A stretch of 64,000 nt of DNA from G965277745 sp965277745 (GTDB lineage Bacteria; Pseudomonadota; Gammaproteobacteria; Cardiobacteriales; Cardiobacteriaceae), in assembly GCA_965277745.1 (NCBI GenBank), contig OZ255837.1:2232001-2296000 (forward strand), given 5' to 3'. Each line of letters begins with the position of its first letter. Position 1 is the stretch's first letter. Positions 53,381 through 62,641 of this stretch are shown piece by piece. Below the pieces are notes generated by a model, which saw only the letters and a program-made list of their open reading frames with translations, was not told where the DNA came from and ran no database searches. The position numbers and the translations under genes were made by a program.

Positions 53381-53726
53381 CGCTGAAAGAGGAGCCGCAA
53401 CTGCAAGTACTATGCGCGTTGGGATTGCGAATGACAAACTGCGCCCCCTGAATATCTTCTCGATAATCGATCTCCGCGCCATTCAGATAAGGATAGCTGA
53501 TCGGATCGATGGCAAGAGTCACGCCATCGGTTGTCTTTAGCGAGTCGCCTTCCTGTAATCGCTCGGCAAACGTGAAGCCGTATTGAAAGCCGGAACAACC
53601 ACCACCGGTGACGAACACGCGCAGCTTCAGGTCTGGATTTTTCTCTTCGTCGATCAGCTCGGCCACCTTCGCAGCCGCCGCTTGAGTAAAAATCACGTCC
53701 GCATCAAAAAGTTCGATATCTGCCAT
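53376..53726 (-). CDS. erpA: Iron-sulfur cluster insertion protein ErpA
   Basis: A 116-residue A-type carrier that delivers Fe-S clusters to targets such as IspG/IspH. The three conserved cysteines are present, one in 'TGGGCSGFQYGF' and two in 'STCSCGSSFSA' at the end. Length and ending match ErpA. Its stop codon lies in the CTAG used by the island; the gene is intact. A TATACT -10 (minus strand, 53760-53765) may be its promoter. Confidence 0.93.
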   Translation of the reverse strand: MADIELFDADVIFTQAAAAKVAELIDEEKNPDLKLRVFVTGGGCSGFQYGFTFAERLQEGDSLKTTDGVTLAIDPISYPYLNGAEIDYREDIQGAQFVIRNPNAHSTCSCGSSFSA

Positions 53727-53812
53727 ATCTCATACCCCCTGCCGTGAGAACCGCCAGGCAGTATAACAGGGTTTCCGCTCATCGCTCGCAAACGGGAAAT
53801 TCGCCTAACTTC

Positions 53813-53841
53813 TTGTCATCGGCAAAAAAATTGTGTACTAT
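53813..53841 (+). promoter_or_regulatory. Promoter of rplM-rpsI
   Basis: TTGTCA (53813-53818) and TACTAT (53836-53841) are separated by 17 bases and lie 38 bases before the rplM ATG. The strength fits a ribosomal protein operon. Confidence 0.7.
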
Positions 53842-53879
53842 TTTCCGCCTTGGAAATTTCCCGTGTTCGGAGAAACCTC

Positions 53880-54311
53880 ATGTTCAAGACATACACCGCA
53901 ACGCCCGCAACCATCCAACGCGACTGGTTCGTTGTCGACGCCGCAGGCAAAACGCTTGGCCGCTTGGCAAGCGCAGTGGCTTTGCGCCTGCGGGGCAAGC
54001 ACAAACCGGAATACAGCCCCAACTTGGATAATGGCGATTACATCATCGTTATCAATGCCGACAAAGTTGCCGTCACCGGCCGTAAGGCAAGCGACAAGCG
54101 CTATCATCATCACACCGGCTACGTCGGCAATCTGAAAAGCGTAAGTTTCTCGGCCATGCAGGCGCGCAATCCGGGCAAGGTGCTCAAATTGGCGGTCAAA
54201 GGCATGCTCCCGAAAGGCCCGCTTGGCCGCGCCCAGCTCAAGAAACTGAAAATCTACGCCGGCAGCGAGCACAATCATGTTGCACAGCAGCCGGCCACCC
54301 TCGAAATCTAA
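53880..54311 (+). CDS. rplM: 50S ribosomal protein L13
   Basis: A 143-residue ribosomal protein starting 'MFKTYTATPATIQRDWFVVD', with 'LGRLASAVALRLRGKHKPEY' and the family motif 'KGMLPKGPLGRAQLKKLKIY' all present. The start at 53880 is chosen over an in-frame upstream codon by family fit. Followed by rpsI after nine bases. Confidence 0.97.
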   Translation: MFKTYTATPATIQRDWFVVDAAGKTLGRLASAVALRLRGKHKPEYSPNLDNGDYIIVINADKVAVTGRKASDKRYHHHTGYVGNLKSVSFSAMQARNPGKVLKLAVKGMLPKGPLGRAQLKKLKIYAGSEHNHVAQQPATLEI

Positions 54312-54320
54312 GGAGAGGAA

Positions 54321-54710
54321 ATGACAGAACAGCAGTACGCAACCGGACGACGGAAAACCTCCTCCGCGCGGGTTTTTTTGCGTCGTGGCAACGGTAAAAT
54401 CATCGTCAACCAAAAGCCACTGGACGAATATTTCGGCCGCGAAACTTCCCGCATGGTGGTTCGTCAGCCGCTCGAACTCGTCGATATGAAAGAGAAATTC
54501 GATTTTTATATCACCGTAAGCGGGGGCGGCGCAAGCGGCCAGGCCGGTGCTATCCGCCACGGCATCGCGCGCACGCTTGGCGCCTACCACGAGGACTTAC
54601 GCGCCCCCCTGCGCCGCGCCGGTCTGCTGACCCGAGACGCCCGCGAAGTGGAGCGAAAAAAAGTGGGTCTGCACAAAGCCCGCCGCGCAACGCAATTTTC
54701 CAAACGCTGA
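54321..54710 (+). CDS. rpsI: 30S ribosomal protein S9
   Basis: A 129-residue ribosomal protein. 'YATGRRKTSSARVFLRRGNG' opens it and the highly conserved C-terminal tail 'KKVGLHKARRATQFSKR' ends in Lys-Arg, which contacts the P-site tRNA. A GGAGAGG site precedes the ATG. Confidence 0.97.
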   Translation: MTEQQYATGRRKTSSARVFLRRGNGKIIVNQKPLDEYFGRETSRMVVRQPLELVDMKEKFDFYITVSGGGASGQAGAIRHGIARTLGAYHEDLRAPLRRAGLLTRDAREVERKKVGLHKARRATQFSKR

Positions 54711-54747
54711 TCACCACCCCTTCCAAGCAACCTGCCTTCCTCTCGAA

Positions 54748-55620
54748 GTGGCGGCGACGACAGTACCCTCTCGGACAAGCATATTTATCGAGAACGGCGG
54801 GAAGCGAACAGGCCTTTTTCTCTTTTTCCTCCTGCCCGCTGCCGTCTTCGCCCATCCCCATCAATGGATCAACGTCGTCATCGATCCAGTATTCGATACG
54901 AAAGGGCGCATCATCGCCCTTGATGAACAGTGGTCATTCGATCCCGTGTATGCGCAAATGCTCCTACAACCGGTGCTAGAGGTGCGCGACAACACCGCAC
55001 AGAAAGCGCAAATGGCCAAAATCAGCGAAAAAGTGCAGCAGAACCTCGCGAAAAAAGCGCATTACACGTTCAGCGAAACGGTTTTCAAAGCGACCGTACA
55101 GCGCCACCTCGACGTAGATGACGGCATTCTTCATTACCGCTTTCGCCTGCCCCTCGCAACGCCCACGACGGCACTCACCTATCGCATCTACGAACCGACA
55201 TATTTCGTCGAGATGCGCTATGACGAAGCGCGCCAGAAAACCCGCTGGCAAAACGCTTGCACACTCACCATCCGTGAAAGCGAACCCGATCCGAAAATGA
55301 TTACGGCGGCATATGCGATCGATATCACCGGCAGCGGCCCGGACGATCTCGGCGCTTATTTCGCTCAAACCAGTTTTCTCGACTGTCGGGCGAAAAAACA
55401 CGCCTCGACTAAATCGGCAAAACTGCCGCCGGTTGACTCAACCGCGCGACCAACAAGGCGCCACCGAGCAAGAACAGCAAAGCACCGCCGGCAAAAGCGG
55501 CAAGGTGCACACCGTTTTGCAGCACACGCCCCTTCTCGCTCACATTCGCCGCCAAGCGATCACGCCCGCATACGCTCAAAAGCGCCAAGGCCGTTACCGT
55601 CACGATCGTGCCGCAGGTGA
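54748..55620 (+). CDS. DUF1007 family exported protein with read-through tail
   Basis: A DUF1007 protein with a signal peptide ('FLFFLLPAAVFA') followed by 'HPHQWINVVIDPVFD', the family's histidine-containing start, and 'DEQWSFDPVYAQMLL'. Such proteins accompany NicO-type nickel/cobalt transporters, and one is encoded just downstream on the other strand. Family members end near residue 210, about at 'SFLDCRAKK'. This frame goes on another 70 codons, an arginine-rich tail antisense to the transporter gene, so the natural stop seems lost. GTG 54748 is the first start; the exact start is uncertain. Confidence 0.7.
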   Translation: MAATTVPSRTSIFIENGGKRTGLFLFFLLPAAVFAHPHQWINVVIDPVFDTKGRIIALDEQWSFDPVYAQMLLQPVLEVRDNTAQKAQMAKISEKVQQNLAKKAHYTFSETVFKATVQRHLDVDDGILHYRFRLPLATPTTALTYRIYEPTYFVEMRYDEARQKTRWQNACTLTIRESEPDPKMITAAYAIDITGSGPDDLGAYFAQTSFLDCRAKKHASTKSAKLPPVDSTARPTRRHRARTAKHRRQKRQGAHRFAAHAPSRSHSPPSDHARIRSKAPRPLPSRSCRR

Positions 55621-56332
55621 GGGCGAACGTCATCGCAACGCCGACGAACCACAAATGCCACAACGCCGCCACCGACAAAATCAGAATACTGCCGGAACAG
55701 GGTCGTGCGCCGATCGCCATGATGGCAAGAAGACACGCCTTGCAATCGGATTTTGCCACCGTTTTCCACGCCTCATGGCCACAGTTGCAAGCCGGCGCAT
55801 CACCATACCGGCGTAGTTGCCGCCCGGCACGGATCATCAGATAAGCACCGATCGCCATCGTTAAAACGAAGCTCAACACCGCCATCCATTGCACTCGACC
55901 GACCACATCGCGCGCCAGCCACTGCAATGCGCCAAGCGTACAACCCACCCAAAGCACCGCCCCGATTCCCTGACACAAGCCACCGCCGATCGCGATGCCG
56001 AGGGCGCTTTTATAGCCGCTTTTCCGAGTGAGCAGAAAAGTAGCGATGATCGCCTTGCCGTGTCCGGGGCCAAGGGCATGTACCACGCCGTAAAGAAAAC
56101 CGAGGGCGATGAGCATCCACCACGCCGCCGGGTGCCCGCCGTGGCGCAAAGCGGCAAGCATCGTGACCAATTCCCGGTTGTAGTGATTCTGCAAGCGCTG
56201 TATTTCGAGGAATAAGCGGCTGATTTGCGCAAGTAAAGGATCCGCGAAGGCGAATAGCAAGACAATCGCGACGCTCGGTATCGCGAGCCTCGACATTTCC
56301 TTTCGGCGCAAAAACATAGACTTCTTTTCCAT
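55409..56332 (-). CDS. NicO-family nickel/cobalt transporter
   Basis: A 307-residue membrane protein of the NicO/RcnA superfamily. 'GVVHALGPGHGKAIIATFLL' near residue 82 and 'GARPCSGSILILSVAALWHL' near residue 208 are the two family signatures with metal-binding histidines; about seven hydrophobic segments are visible. Whether it imports or exports metal is unclear. With the DUF1007 protein it probably forms one system, though the two genes are convergent and overlap by 212 bases. Confidence 0.85.
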   Translation of the reverse strand: MEKKSMFLRRKEMSRLAIPSVAIVLLFAFADPLLAQISRLFLEIQRLQNHYNRELVTMLAALRHGGHPAAWWMLIALGFLYGVVHALGPGHGKAIIATFLLTRKSGYKSALGIAIGGGLCQGIGAVLWVGCTLGALQWLARDVVGRVQWMAVLSFVLTMAIGAYLMIRAGRQLRRYGDAPACNCGHEAWKTVAKSDCKACLLAIMAIGARPCSGSILILSVAALWHLWFVGVAMTFALTCGTIVTVTALALLSVCGRDRLAANVSEKGRVLQNGVHLAAFAGGALLFLLGGALLVARLSQPAAVLPI

Positions 56333-56576
56333 CCCTTTCTTCCCTTGAGCACACTGCGCGTAAATAAAAGAAATACTTTACCTTGACCCTCTGAGGCCCG
56401 CCAGTGCCCCTAGCACTCGGTAACAAATCCACCAGAAGCAATCCGATTCGACAAATCTTCAAAAGACATTTTGAATCAAAAATAATCCTCAGGTCATATT
56501 TAAGTTGGCAATGCCCGTTTTTTACGCCTGAATACGGGGAATTGCGTTTTCACAGAGCTTTTGCCTATTTTTTGGA

Positions 56577-57356
56577 TATAGTTAAAGCAACATCTTGTGT
56601 CATAATATAGGTTCATGACATATCCTCTTAAATTCCGGCAAAAGTCTTTGCCACAAAAAAGAAATTCAAGCTTACATTTGAACAAACCAGCGAGCGCTCC
56701 GATATCCCCATAAGAACTTTGTTTCGATGGCAGAAAAAAATACAACCCTGTCTGAGGCGCAACAAACCTGCGACCAAGCTCGATAGGGATAGATTGGCCA
56801 AAGATGTCCAGCGGGCGCCTGATGATTATCAATGGGAAAGAGCTAAACGACTGAACGTCTCCCAAAGAACCATTGGCTATGGCCTGAAAAGGTTAGGTAT
56901 GACCTATAAAAAACGCTCGAACGCCCCAAAGCGAATAAAAAGGCGCATGTCGCCTTCGAAAAAAGATAAGTGCCTATCGATCGCAAGGGCGTGCCATGGA
57001 CATATCGATGTGATTGGGGCAATCGTTGGGTTGACTTTTTAACGGTGGGTCTTTTTGTGGGCAGGGTGAACAGTGATGTTTTTTATGCCTGGTTGCGCCA
57101 TCAATAGCTTCCCGTTCTCCCTGAGGATTCGGTTGTTGTCCTGGATAACGCCAGCTTCCATAAGCGTGCTGATATAGTTGGAGCCATTGAACAGGCAGGA
57201 GCACTCGTTGTGTTTTTTCCTCCCTACAGCCCGGATTTCAATCCAATCGAGAAAAATGGGCGCAGGCAAAGGCGATTCGCAGACGAGAACGTTGTGAGGT
57301 AGAGACCTTGTTTTCGAGACATATAAATTATGTCAAATTATAATGCGTTAGCTATA
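56577..57356 (+). pseudogene. Degenerate IS630-family element
   Basis: Imperfect end repeats TATAGTTAAAGCA and TATAGCTAACGCA (reverse complement of the right end) enclose about 780 bases. Transposase pieces appear in several frames: 'MTYPLKFRQK', then 'TSERSDIPIRTLFRWQKK', 'ERAKRLNVSQRTIGYGLKRL', a gap, then 'VVVLDNASFHKRADI' and 'VVFFPPYSPDFNPIEK', the typical IS630 catalytic end. Frameshifts and internal loss make it inactive. Confidence 0.82.
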
Positions 57357-57424
57357 CCGCCCAGAAGAGGAAAAAGCGGCGTTTTTTTATGCGACTTTTC
57401 CGCTGCGCGAGGGAATGGAAGACG

Positions 57425-57452
57425 AAAAAAGGGCGGCGAAGCCGCCGCCCTT
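57425..57452 (-). terminator. Terminator of the autotransporter gene
   Basis: On the minus strand a GC-rich hairpin, with GGGCGGC arms around a TTC loop region, is followed by CCCTTTTTTC, about 25 bases after the gene's stop. Confidence 0.75.
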
Positions 57453-57474
57453 GGTCATCGAAGTCGTCGACGTC

Positions 57475-60189
57475 TTAGAAACGATAGTCGTAACTGAAGC
57501 CGATATTGGCGTCGTTATTGCCATAATCGGATTTGGCGATGCCTACGCGCAGGCGCGCGAGAGAGGCGCGATCGGTACCCCAACGCGCGGAAATACTGGC
57601 ATTGGCATAAGGCATGACGTCGACTTGTTCGTCCAAATGGTCGACAAATCCACCAAGATACTTCGCCTGTACCGTAAATGCATCACGATCGCGATCGAGC
57701 ACGACGCGCGTGCCAGCATCGGCATGCAAGGAAAGCGTTTCCGTCAGGTCATGATCGACTCCCAGGCCAATCTGCAACGCGGTGCTTTTCTCACCGCTTT
57801 TTCCGTATGTGGCGGGAAACTCGGCGTCCCGCTCTTCACGGTAGCCTTCGCGGCGGGTTTGCAATTGCTGTACTCCCAGCGACGAGGAAAGCAGGGTATG
57901 TTCATCGAGTGCCACCCCGTAGGAACCCTCGATCGCGAAGCGTGTTCCGGCGATCTTGCTGTCGCCGTTGCCAGGCTCGGTTTGGCCGATGGTGGTACGG
58001 CGAATCGCCAGTTCCTGCGCTTGATACGCGCCAGAGGCGGTCAGGCTAAGACCGCTGGCGTCGGGATTTTGCGCGTAGCGCAGGTAGACGCCGACGCCTG
58101 GGGTATGACTGTCGCGACTTTCGATTCCCCCCGGCAGATTGTCGTCGGCCAGATAGGCGACGCTTACCCCGGCGCGCCATTGCGGGGCGAGTCGCGCCGC
58201 GCCGTGAATGCCCGTGTTCACTTCATGCCCGCTGTGATAGACCCGGTTGGCGTTGGCGAATGTGCCGATACAGTAGGCCTTATCTTCGAGGGCACAGTGG
58301 TCGCTGCCGAGACTTTGCAGATTACTGCGGTAGAGATCGTGGAGTTCATTGTCTTTTTCCGCCATTTTGACGAAGGTTTTCTGTGAATTTTCTACTTCGA
58401 CCATGACGATGTCGGGGAGATTATCATCATTGGCGGGGGCGGCAGGAGCGACCGGTGGCGTTTCGCTGACGGGCGATGCCGGGGTGATGGAGGGATCGCC
58501 GACAACCGCTGGGTCATCCGCGGGAAGGTTGTCACCAGTTGCGGGGGTATCAGCGGCGATTTGTGTTTCTTCGCCATTGTCGGGGAGATTCCCATCATTG
58601 GCGGGGGCGGCAGGAGCGACCGGTGGCGTTTCGCTGACGGGCGATGCCGGGGTGATGGAGGGATCGCCGACAACCGCTGGGTCATCCGCGGGAAGGTTGT
58701 CACCAGTTGCGGGGGTATCAGCGGCGATTTGTGTTTCTTCGCCATTGTCGGGGAGATTATCATCATTGGCGGGGGCGGCAGGAGCGACCGGTGGCGTTTC
58801 GCTGACGGGCGATGCCGGGGTGATGGAGGGATCGCCGACAACCACTGGGTCATCCGCGGGAAGGTTGTCACCAGTCGCGGGCGGATAAGCGGGCACTGAC
58901 GGTGAAGGCTCCTCAATAGAACCCAGTTCGGCCCTCTTGACTTTCCAGACAAGGGATTTTTCCTTCCATTCGGCGTTGTCTTGTTTTTCCATTTTACTGC
59001 CGATCACGACACTACCATCGGCACTGACGCCAGTCGCTATGTACGCCACATTGTCCCGGTTAACGGCCCTATCGACAGTGCCAAGATCGAGCATCCCACC
59101 GAAATTTTTGTCATGGTAAAAGGCATGTTCCGTGCCGCCATTAACAGCTGAGACGGTATAGCCGACAATGACGCTGCCGTCTTGGTTCACTGCTGTGGCG
59201 AAAGAGTCCCCTCCACTCGGCAGCTCACCGAGATCGTCTATCGTTTTGTCGCTGACATCATAAGTAAACGCGCGATAAGCATCCGTGTTCTCAGGTTCAC
59301 TGGCTAAGATAGCCCCGACGACAGTGCTGCCATCGCTCGAAATCGCCGTCGCTCTCGCCCTATGGGCGATATCGCTACTGATTATGTTGACGAGATCGTC
59401 GGGGTAGAAGAGAAACACGCTAGAATATTCGTAGTTTTTGATATTCCGAATATTCGGGAAGTGAGGAACAAAATTTTCATTTTTTGGCACTTCATAGTAA
59501 TTGACAACAGCGAGCTTGTTGTCGCCGGAAATACCGACCACGCTCGTATGAGGAGTGGGCATATTATCAGGAAGAGGCATATCAGCTATGACTGTATCTT
59601 CCAAAGGCGGCAATATTTTTCCCGTCGCAATATCGTAGACCGAAAATATTTTAGATATTTCCTCACTACCGATATAATGCTGTATGACGCTACCGAGCAA
59701 ACGACTGCCGTCAGGTGAGATACCGGTCATTTGAAAATCAACCCACTCAAGCTCATTGAACTCTTCAAGCACAGGAGTGGATTTACGTTGCTGACGATTA
59801 TAAATGTAATTCTTACATTTATAAGACCCATCATCGCATGTGCTCAACGCGATCAAATTTCCATCTCCGGACACGGCAAGGCTACTGAGAGTGCTGCCAG
59901 TATCTTCATCTGCTTGCCCAGGATAATCCAGTATGGTTTCTTCCCCGGAGGTCAGATTATGGACGTAGGGGTGAAACCTATGATCGCTATCTAAACGTAC
60001 TTTGCCTACGACAATATTTCCATCCGCAGAAATATCGAGCGCTCTATGATCACTTGAGTCCAAGAATTCCAAAGGAATTTGGTTTTGAGAAAGCGGATCC
60101 GACTTGGTAACGCCGGGAAAGATGGCGGACAAGATGGCGGTCATAAGCAAACAAAGGGCTCGCTTTGTAACCATAAGGGTAAAATCCAT
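57475..60189 (-). CDS. Autotransporter-like outer-membrane protein with HAF-type repeats
   Basis: About 904 residues. A signal peptide ('ALCLLMTAILSAIF') is followed by a passenger with HAF/propeller-like repeats such as 'GISPDGSRLLGSVIQ', 'AISSDGSTVVGAIL' and 'GVSADGSVVIGSK', which also hold the 'EHAFYHDKNF' motif. A Pro/Ala/Asp-rich linker has three copies of a 56-residue repeat. The last 280 residues look like an autotransporter beta-barrel, ending in 'NIGFSYDYRF' with the terminal Phe. The start at 60189 is chosen because GGGAG precedes it. It could act in surface adhesion; no function is shown. It is flanked by dead IS elements on both sides. Confidence 0.8.
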   Translation of the reverse strand: MDFTLMVTKRALCLLMTAILSAIFPGVTKSDPLSQNQIPLEFLDSSDHRALDISADGNIVVGKVRLDSDHRFHPYVHNLTSGEETILDYPGQADEDTGSTLSSLAVSGDGNLIALSTCDDGSYKCKNYIYNRQQRKSTPVLEEFNELEWVDFQMTGISPDGSRLLGSVIQHYIGSEEISKIFSVYDIATGKILPPLEDTVIADMPLPDNMPTPHTSVVGISGDNKLAVVNYYEVPKNENFVPHFPNIRNIKNYEYSSVFLFYPDDLVNIISSDIAHRARATAISSDGSTVVGAILASEPENTDAYRAFTYDVSDKTIDDLGELPSGGDSFATAVNQDGSVIVGYTVSAVNGGTEHAFYHDKNFGGMLDLGTVDRAVNRDNVAYIATGVSADGSVVIGSKMEKQDNAEWKEKSLVWKVKRAELGSIEEPSPSVPAYPPATGDNLPADDPVVVGDPSITPASPVSETPPVAPAAPANDDNLPDNGEETQIAADTPATGDNLPADDPAVVGDPSITPASPVSETPPVAPAAPANDGNLPDNGEETQIAADTPATGDNLPADDPAVVGDPSITPASPVSETPPVAPAAPANDDNLPDIVMVEVENSQKTFVKMAEKDNELHDLYRSNLQSLGSDHCALEDKAYCIGTFANANRVYHSGHEVNTGIHGAARLAPQWRAGVSVAYLADDNLPGGIESRDSHTPGVGVYLRYAQNPDASGLSLTASGAYQAQELAIRRTTIGQTEPGNGDSKIAGTRFAIEGSYGVALDEHTLLSSSLGVQQLQTRREGYREERDAEFPATYGKSGEKSTALQIGLGVDHDLTETLSLHADAGTRVVLDRDRDAFTVQAKYLGGFVDHLDEQVDVMPYANASISARWGTDRASLARLRVGIAKSDYGNNDANIGFSYDYRF
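58411..58880. repeat. Three near-identical 168-bp tandem repeats in the autotransporter linker
   Basis: Units start at 58411, 58579 and 58747, exactly 168 bases apart, with only a few differences; the last is slightly shorter. Each encodes 56 residues such as 'ATGDNLPADDPAVVGDPSIT', continuing to 'PASPVSETPPVAPAAPAND'. The length is a multiple of three, so gain or loss of a unit keeps the frame and alters linker length. Confidence 0.92.
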
Positions 60190-60281
60190 AGCAACACTCC
60201 CGAAGAGAGGAAAATTCATAACGAAGGGCAGCGCGATAGGTTACTATATTTTTACAATAATTTTATTAAAAAATATTAATT

Positions 60282-61040
60282 TTATAGGGCGCGGTGCTCA
60301 GGTGCGCCTTGCATCATCGTAATGCAATCCACCTCCCGCACCACACGCAAGCCAGAGCGTGAGGTATCGACAACAATCGCCAAACATGCCCGGATAAAGT
60401 CATCGATCACACAGAGAAACCGGAACTTCCGTCCGTCATCCAAGCTCTCCGAAACAAAGTCCAGCGACCCTCTCTGGTTTGGACCTTGCGGGATCGCCAT
60501 AGATCCCCCTCTGCCAACAGCGTGTTTGCGTCCGGTCAGCCCTTCCTCTTTATACAGGCGATAACGCTTCTTCTTGGTTGACGTGAACTCCCTCACGTTG
60601 CAGCATGATGTGTAAACGGCGATAGTCAAAACGTCGCCTTGAGCAGCGAGTTCACGCAACCGATGACGAAGCCGCTGGGTTGTCGGGCGACGACTGACAT
60701 AGCGCAACACCCGTATCGCCAAGCCGACCAGGGCGCAGGCTTGGCGTCGCGAGTAGCCTTTATCCTCAATAGCCCGGTTTGCCACTTTACGCCGCAAACC
60801 GGGCGTGAGAAGTTGTTTGTCAGTATTTCTTCAAGGGTCGAAACCTCGCATGCTTTTTGAACTTGGTATTCTCGGCTTCCAGTTCCCGCAAGCGTTTGGC
60901 TTGTGAAACCTCCATGCCACCTACCTGGAACGCCACTTATGGAAAGTCGCGTCACTGATCCCGTGCGCGCGGCAAAGATCGACGGCTTTCATACCCGACT
61001 GATGCTCTTTCAAAATCGCGATGAGTAGGCGCCGCTTCCC
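60282..61040 (-). pseudogene. IS3-family transposase remnants
   Basis: Scattered fragments are read in shifting frames. An orfA piece reads 'AILKEHQSGMKAVDLCRAHG' and 'SDATFHKWRSR', followed by 'GGMEVSQAKRLRELEAENTK' in another frame. An orfB piece has 'GYSRRQACALVGLA', 'LYKEEGLTGRKHA', 'PNQRGSLDFVSESLDDGRKF' and 'FIRACLAIVVDTS'. The first catalytic Asp region is recognisable but the reading frame is broken and the C-terminus is gone. Confidence 0.82.
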
Positions 61041-61302
61041 TGGTTCACCTTTTTCATCTTCAGGGTTAGTTGTGTGCCTTCCATCACCGCCGCGACTTTT
61101 TGCGGATTGTCCGCGCCACGAGGCGCTTCGTTGTGGCGAGTCGCTTTTACCCCGGCGCGCGGTTTCCGCGATCGCCTTGTCCATCGAATGAGTAATCGTT
61201 TTGCCATAGCGGATAGTTTTCACCGTTGCGCGCCCGCCATATGCTCGCTCATATCCGAGTTGGCGTATGTTATCCGCGCGGAAAACCTCGAAAAGCGCGC
61301 GC
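61041..61302. other. Intergenic stretch between IS3 remnant and asd
   Basis: About 260 bases without a convincing gene. Open minus-strand frames ('HSMDKAIAETARRGKSD', and 'NPQKVAAVMEGTQLTLKMKK' in another) may be pieces of a decayed gene, but no family is recognised. Confidence 0.4.
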
Positions 61303-62415
61303 TCAGAGTTTACCGGTCAGAATATTCAACATACGCCGCAACGGTTCAGCGGCGCCCCACAGCAACTGGTCACCGACCGTGAACGCGCAGAGGTATTCAC
61401 CCCCCATCGTCAGCTTGCGCAGGCGTCCGATCGCCAGGTCGAGCGTGCCGGATACCGCTGCCGGCGTCAACGCTTTCATACTCGCTTCTTTTTCGTTAGG
61501 AATGACGTGCACCCAGTCATTGTGTGTGGCAAGCAGATGTTCAATTTCCCGTAGGGGAATATCGCCTTTGAGTTTTATTGTCAACGCCTGGGCGTGAGAG
61601 CGCATCGCCCCGACACGCACGCACAGGCCGTCGATCGGCAGCGGATTTTCGCGCCGCCCGATGATTTTGTTGGCTTCCGCCTGGGCCTTCCATTCCTCAC
61701 GGCTCTGTCCACCGGGCAGTTCCCTGTCGATCCACGGGATCACACTGCCGGCCAGCGGCACGCCGAAATACTCCGTGGAAAGACCATCGCGCAAGGTTGC
61801 GCCGACCTTGCGGTCGATATCGAGGATGCGACTCGCCGGATCCTCGAGCAGGCCGTCCACGCAAGCTTGCAACTGTCCCATCTGGATCAGCAGTTCACGC
61901 ATGTTGCGCGCGCCAGCGCCGGACGCCGCTTGATAGGTCATCGGCGTGATCCAGTCGATTATATCGGCTTGCAACAGACCGCCAATCGCGAGCATCATTA
62001 GAGAAACCGTACAATTTCCCCCGATGAAATCTTTTTTTCCGTCATCGAGTGCTTCGTCGATCAGCTTGCGGTTCAGCGGATCCAGCACGATCGCGCAGCC
62101 TTCCTCCATGCGCAGTGTCGAGGCCGCGTCGATCCAATAACCTGCCCAGCCACTGCCACGCAGTTTACCGTACATCACGCTCGTGTAGTTTCCTCCCTGG
62201 CAGGTAATGAGAACATCCATCGCCGCCAGGGCCTCGACATCATTGGCATCCGCCAGTTTTTTCCCCGTGCCGATAAAATCGGGGGCTGGCTTTTCAGCCT
62301 GTGAGGTGGAGAACAAAGTCGCGTCGATGGCGGCAAAATCGTTCTCTTCTCGCATTCTGCCGAGTAAAACGGAACCGACCATTCCGCGCCAGCCTATGAT
62401 ACCGACTTTTGTCAT
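61303..62415 (-). CDS. asd: Aspartate-semialdehyde dehydrogenase
   Basis: A 370-residue enzyme for lysine, methionine and threonine synthesis and for diaminopimelate. The N-terminal 'KVGIIGWRGMVGSVLLGRM' binds NADP, and the catalytic Cys lies in 'GGNCTVSLMMLAIG'. The start at 62415 (MTKVGI) is chosen by family fit. Confidence 0.95.
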   Translation of the reverse strand: MTKVGIIGWRGMVGSVLLGRMREENDFAAIDATLFSTSQAEKPAPDFIGTGKKLADANDVEALAAMDVLITCQGGNYTSVMYGKLRGSGWAGYWIDAASTLRMEEGCAIVLDPLNRKLIDEALDDGKKDFIGGNCTVSLMMLAIGGLLQADIIDWITPMTYQAASGAGARNMRELLIQMGQLQACVDGLLEDPASRILDIDRKVGATLRDGLSTEYFGVPLAGSVIPWIDRELPGGQSREEWKAQAEANKIIGRRENPLPIDGLCVRVGAMRSHAQALTIKLKGDIPLREIEHLLATHNDWVHVIPNEKEASMKALTPAAVSGTLDLAIGRLRKLTMGGEYLCAFTVGDQLLWGAAEPLRRMLNILTGKL

Positions 62416-62641
62416 TTCCTCTTCCAGGGACAACAGCAAACTCGTCATTTAACGATGGTTTTGCGTTTTTTTCAAGCCGCGGGATCAATAGCCTCGCCGA
62501 TCTCGGACGTTTACGCAAAGGAGGTTGGGCGCAATACCTGCAACCGTTGTCATGTTGTCATAAGGGATCAATCATTTCTTATCGCTCCCTTCTGATACAA
62601 TATACTTCCACATTGCAATATTCTCCGATGGAATAACCGCC

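Noticed and set aside
58349..58899. Long plus-strand open frames over the autotransporter repeats (glycine/serine-rich)
   Set aside because: They are antisense shadows of the repeat array, open because the repeat has few stops in any frame; no start site or family match.
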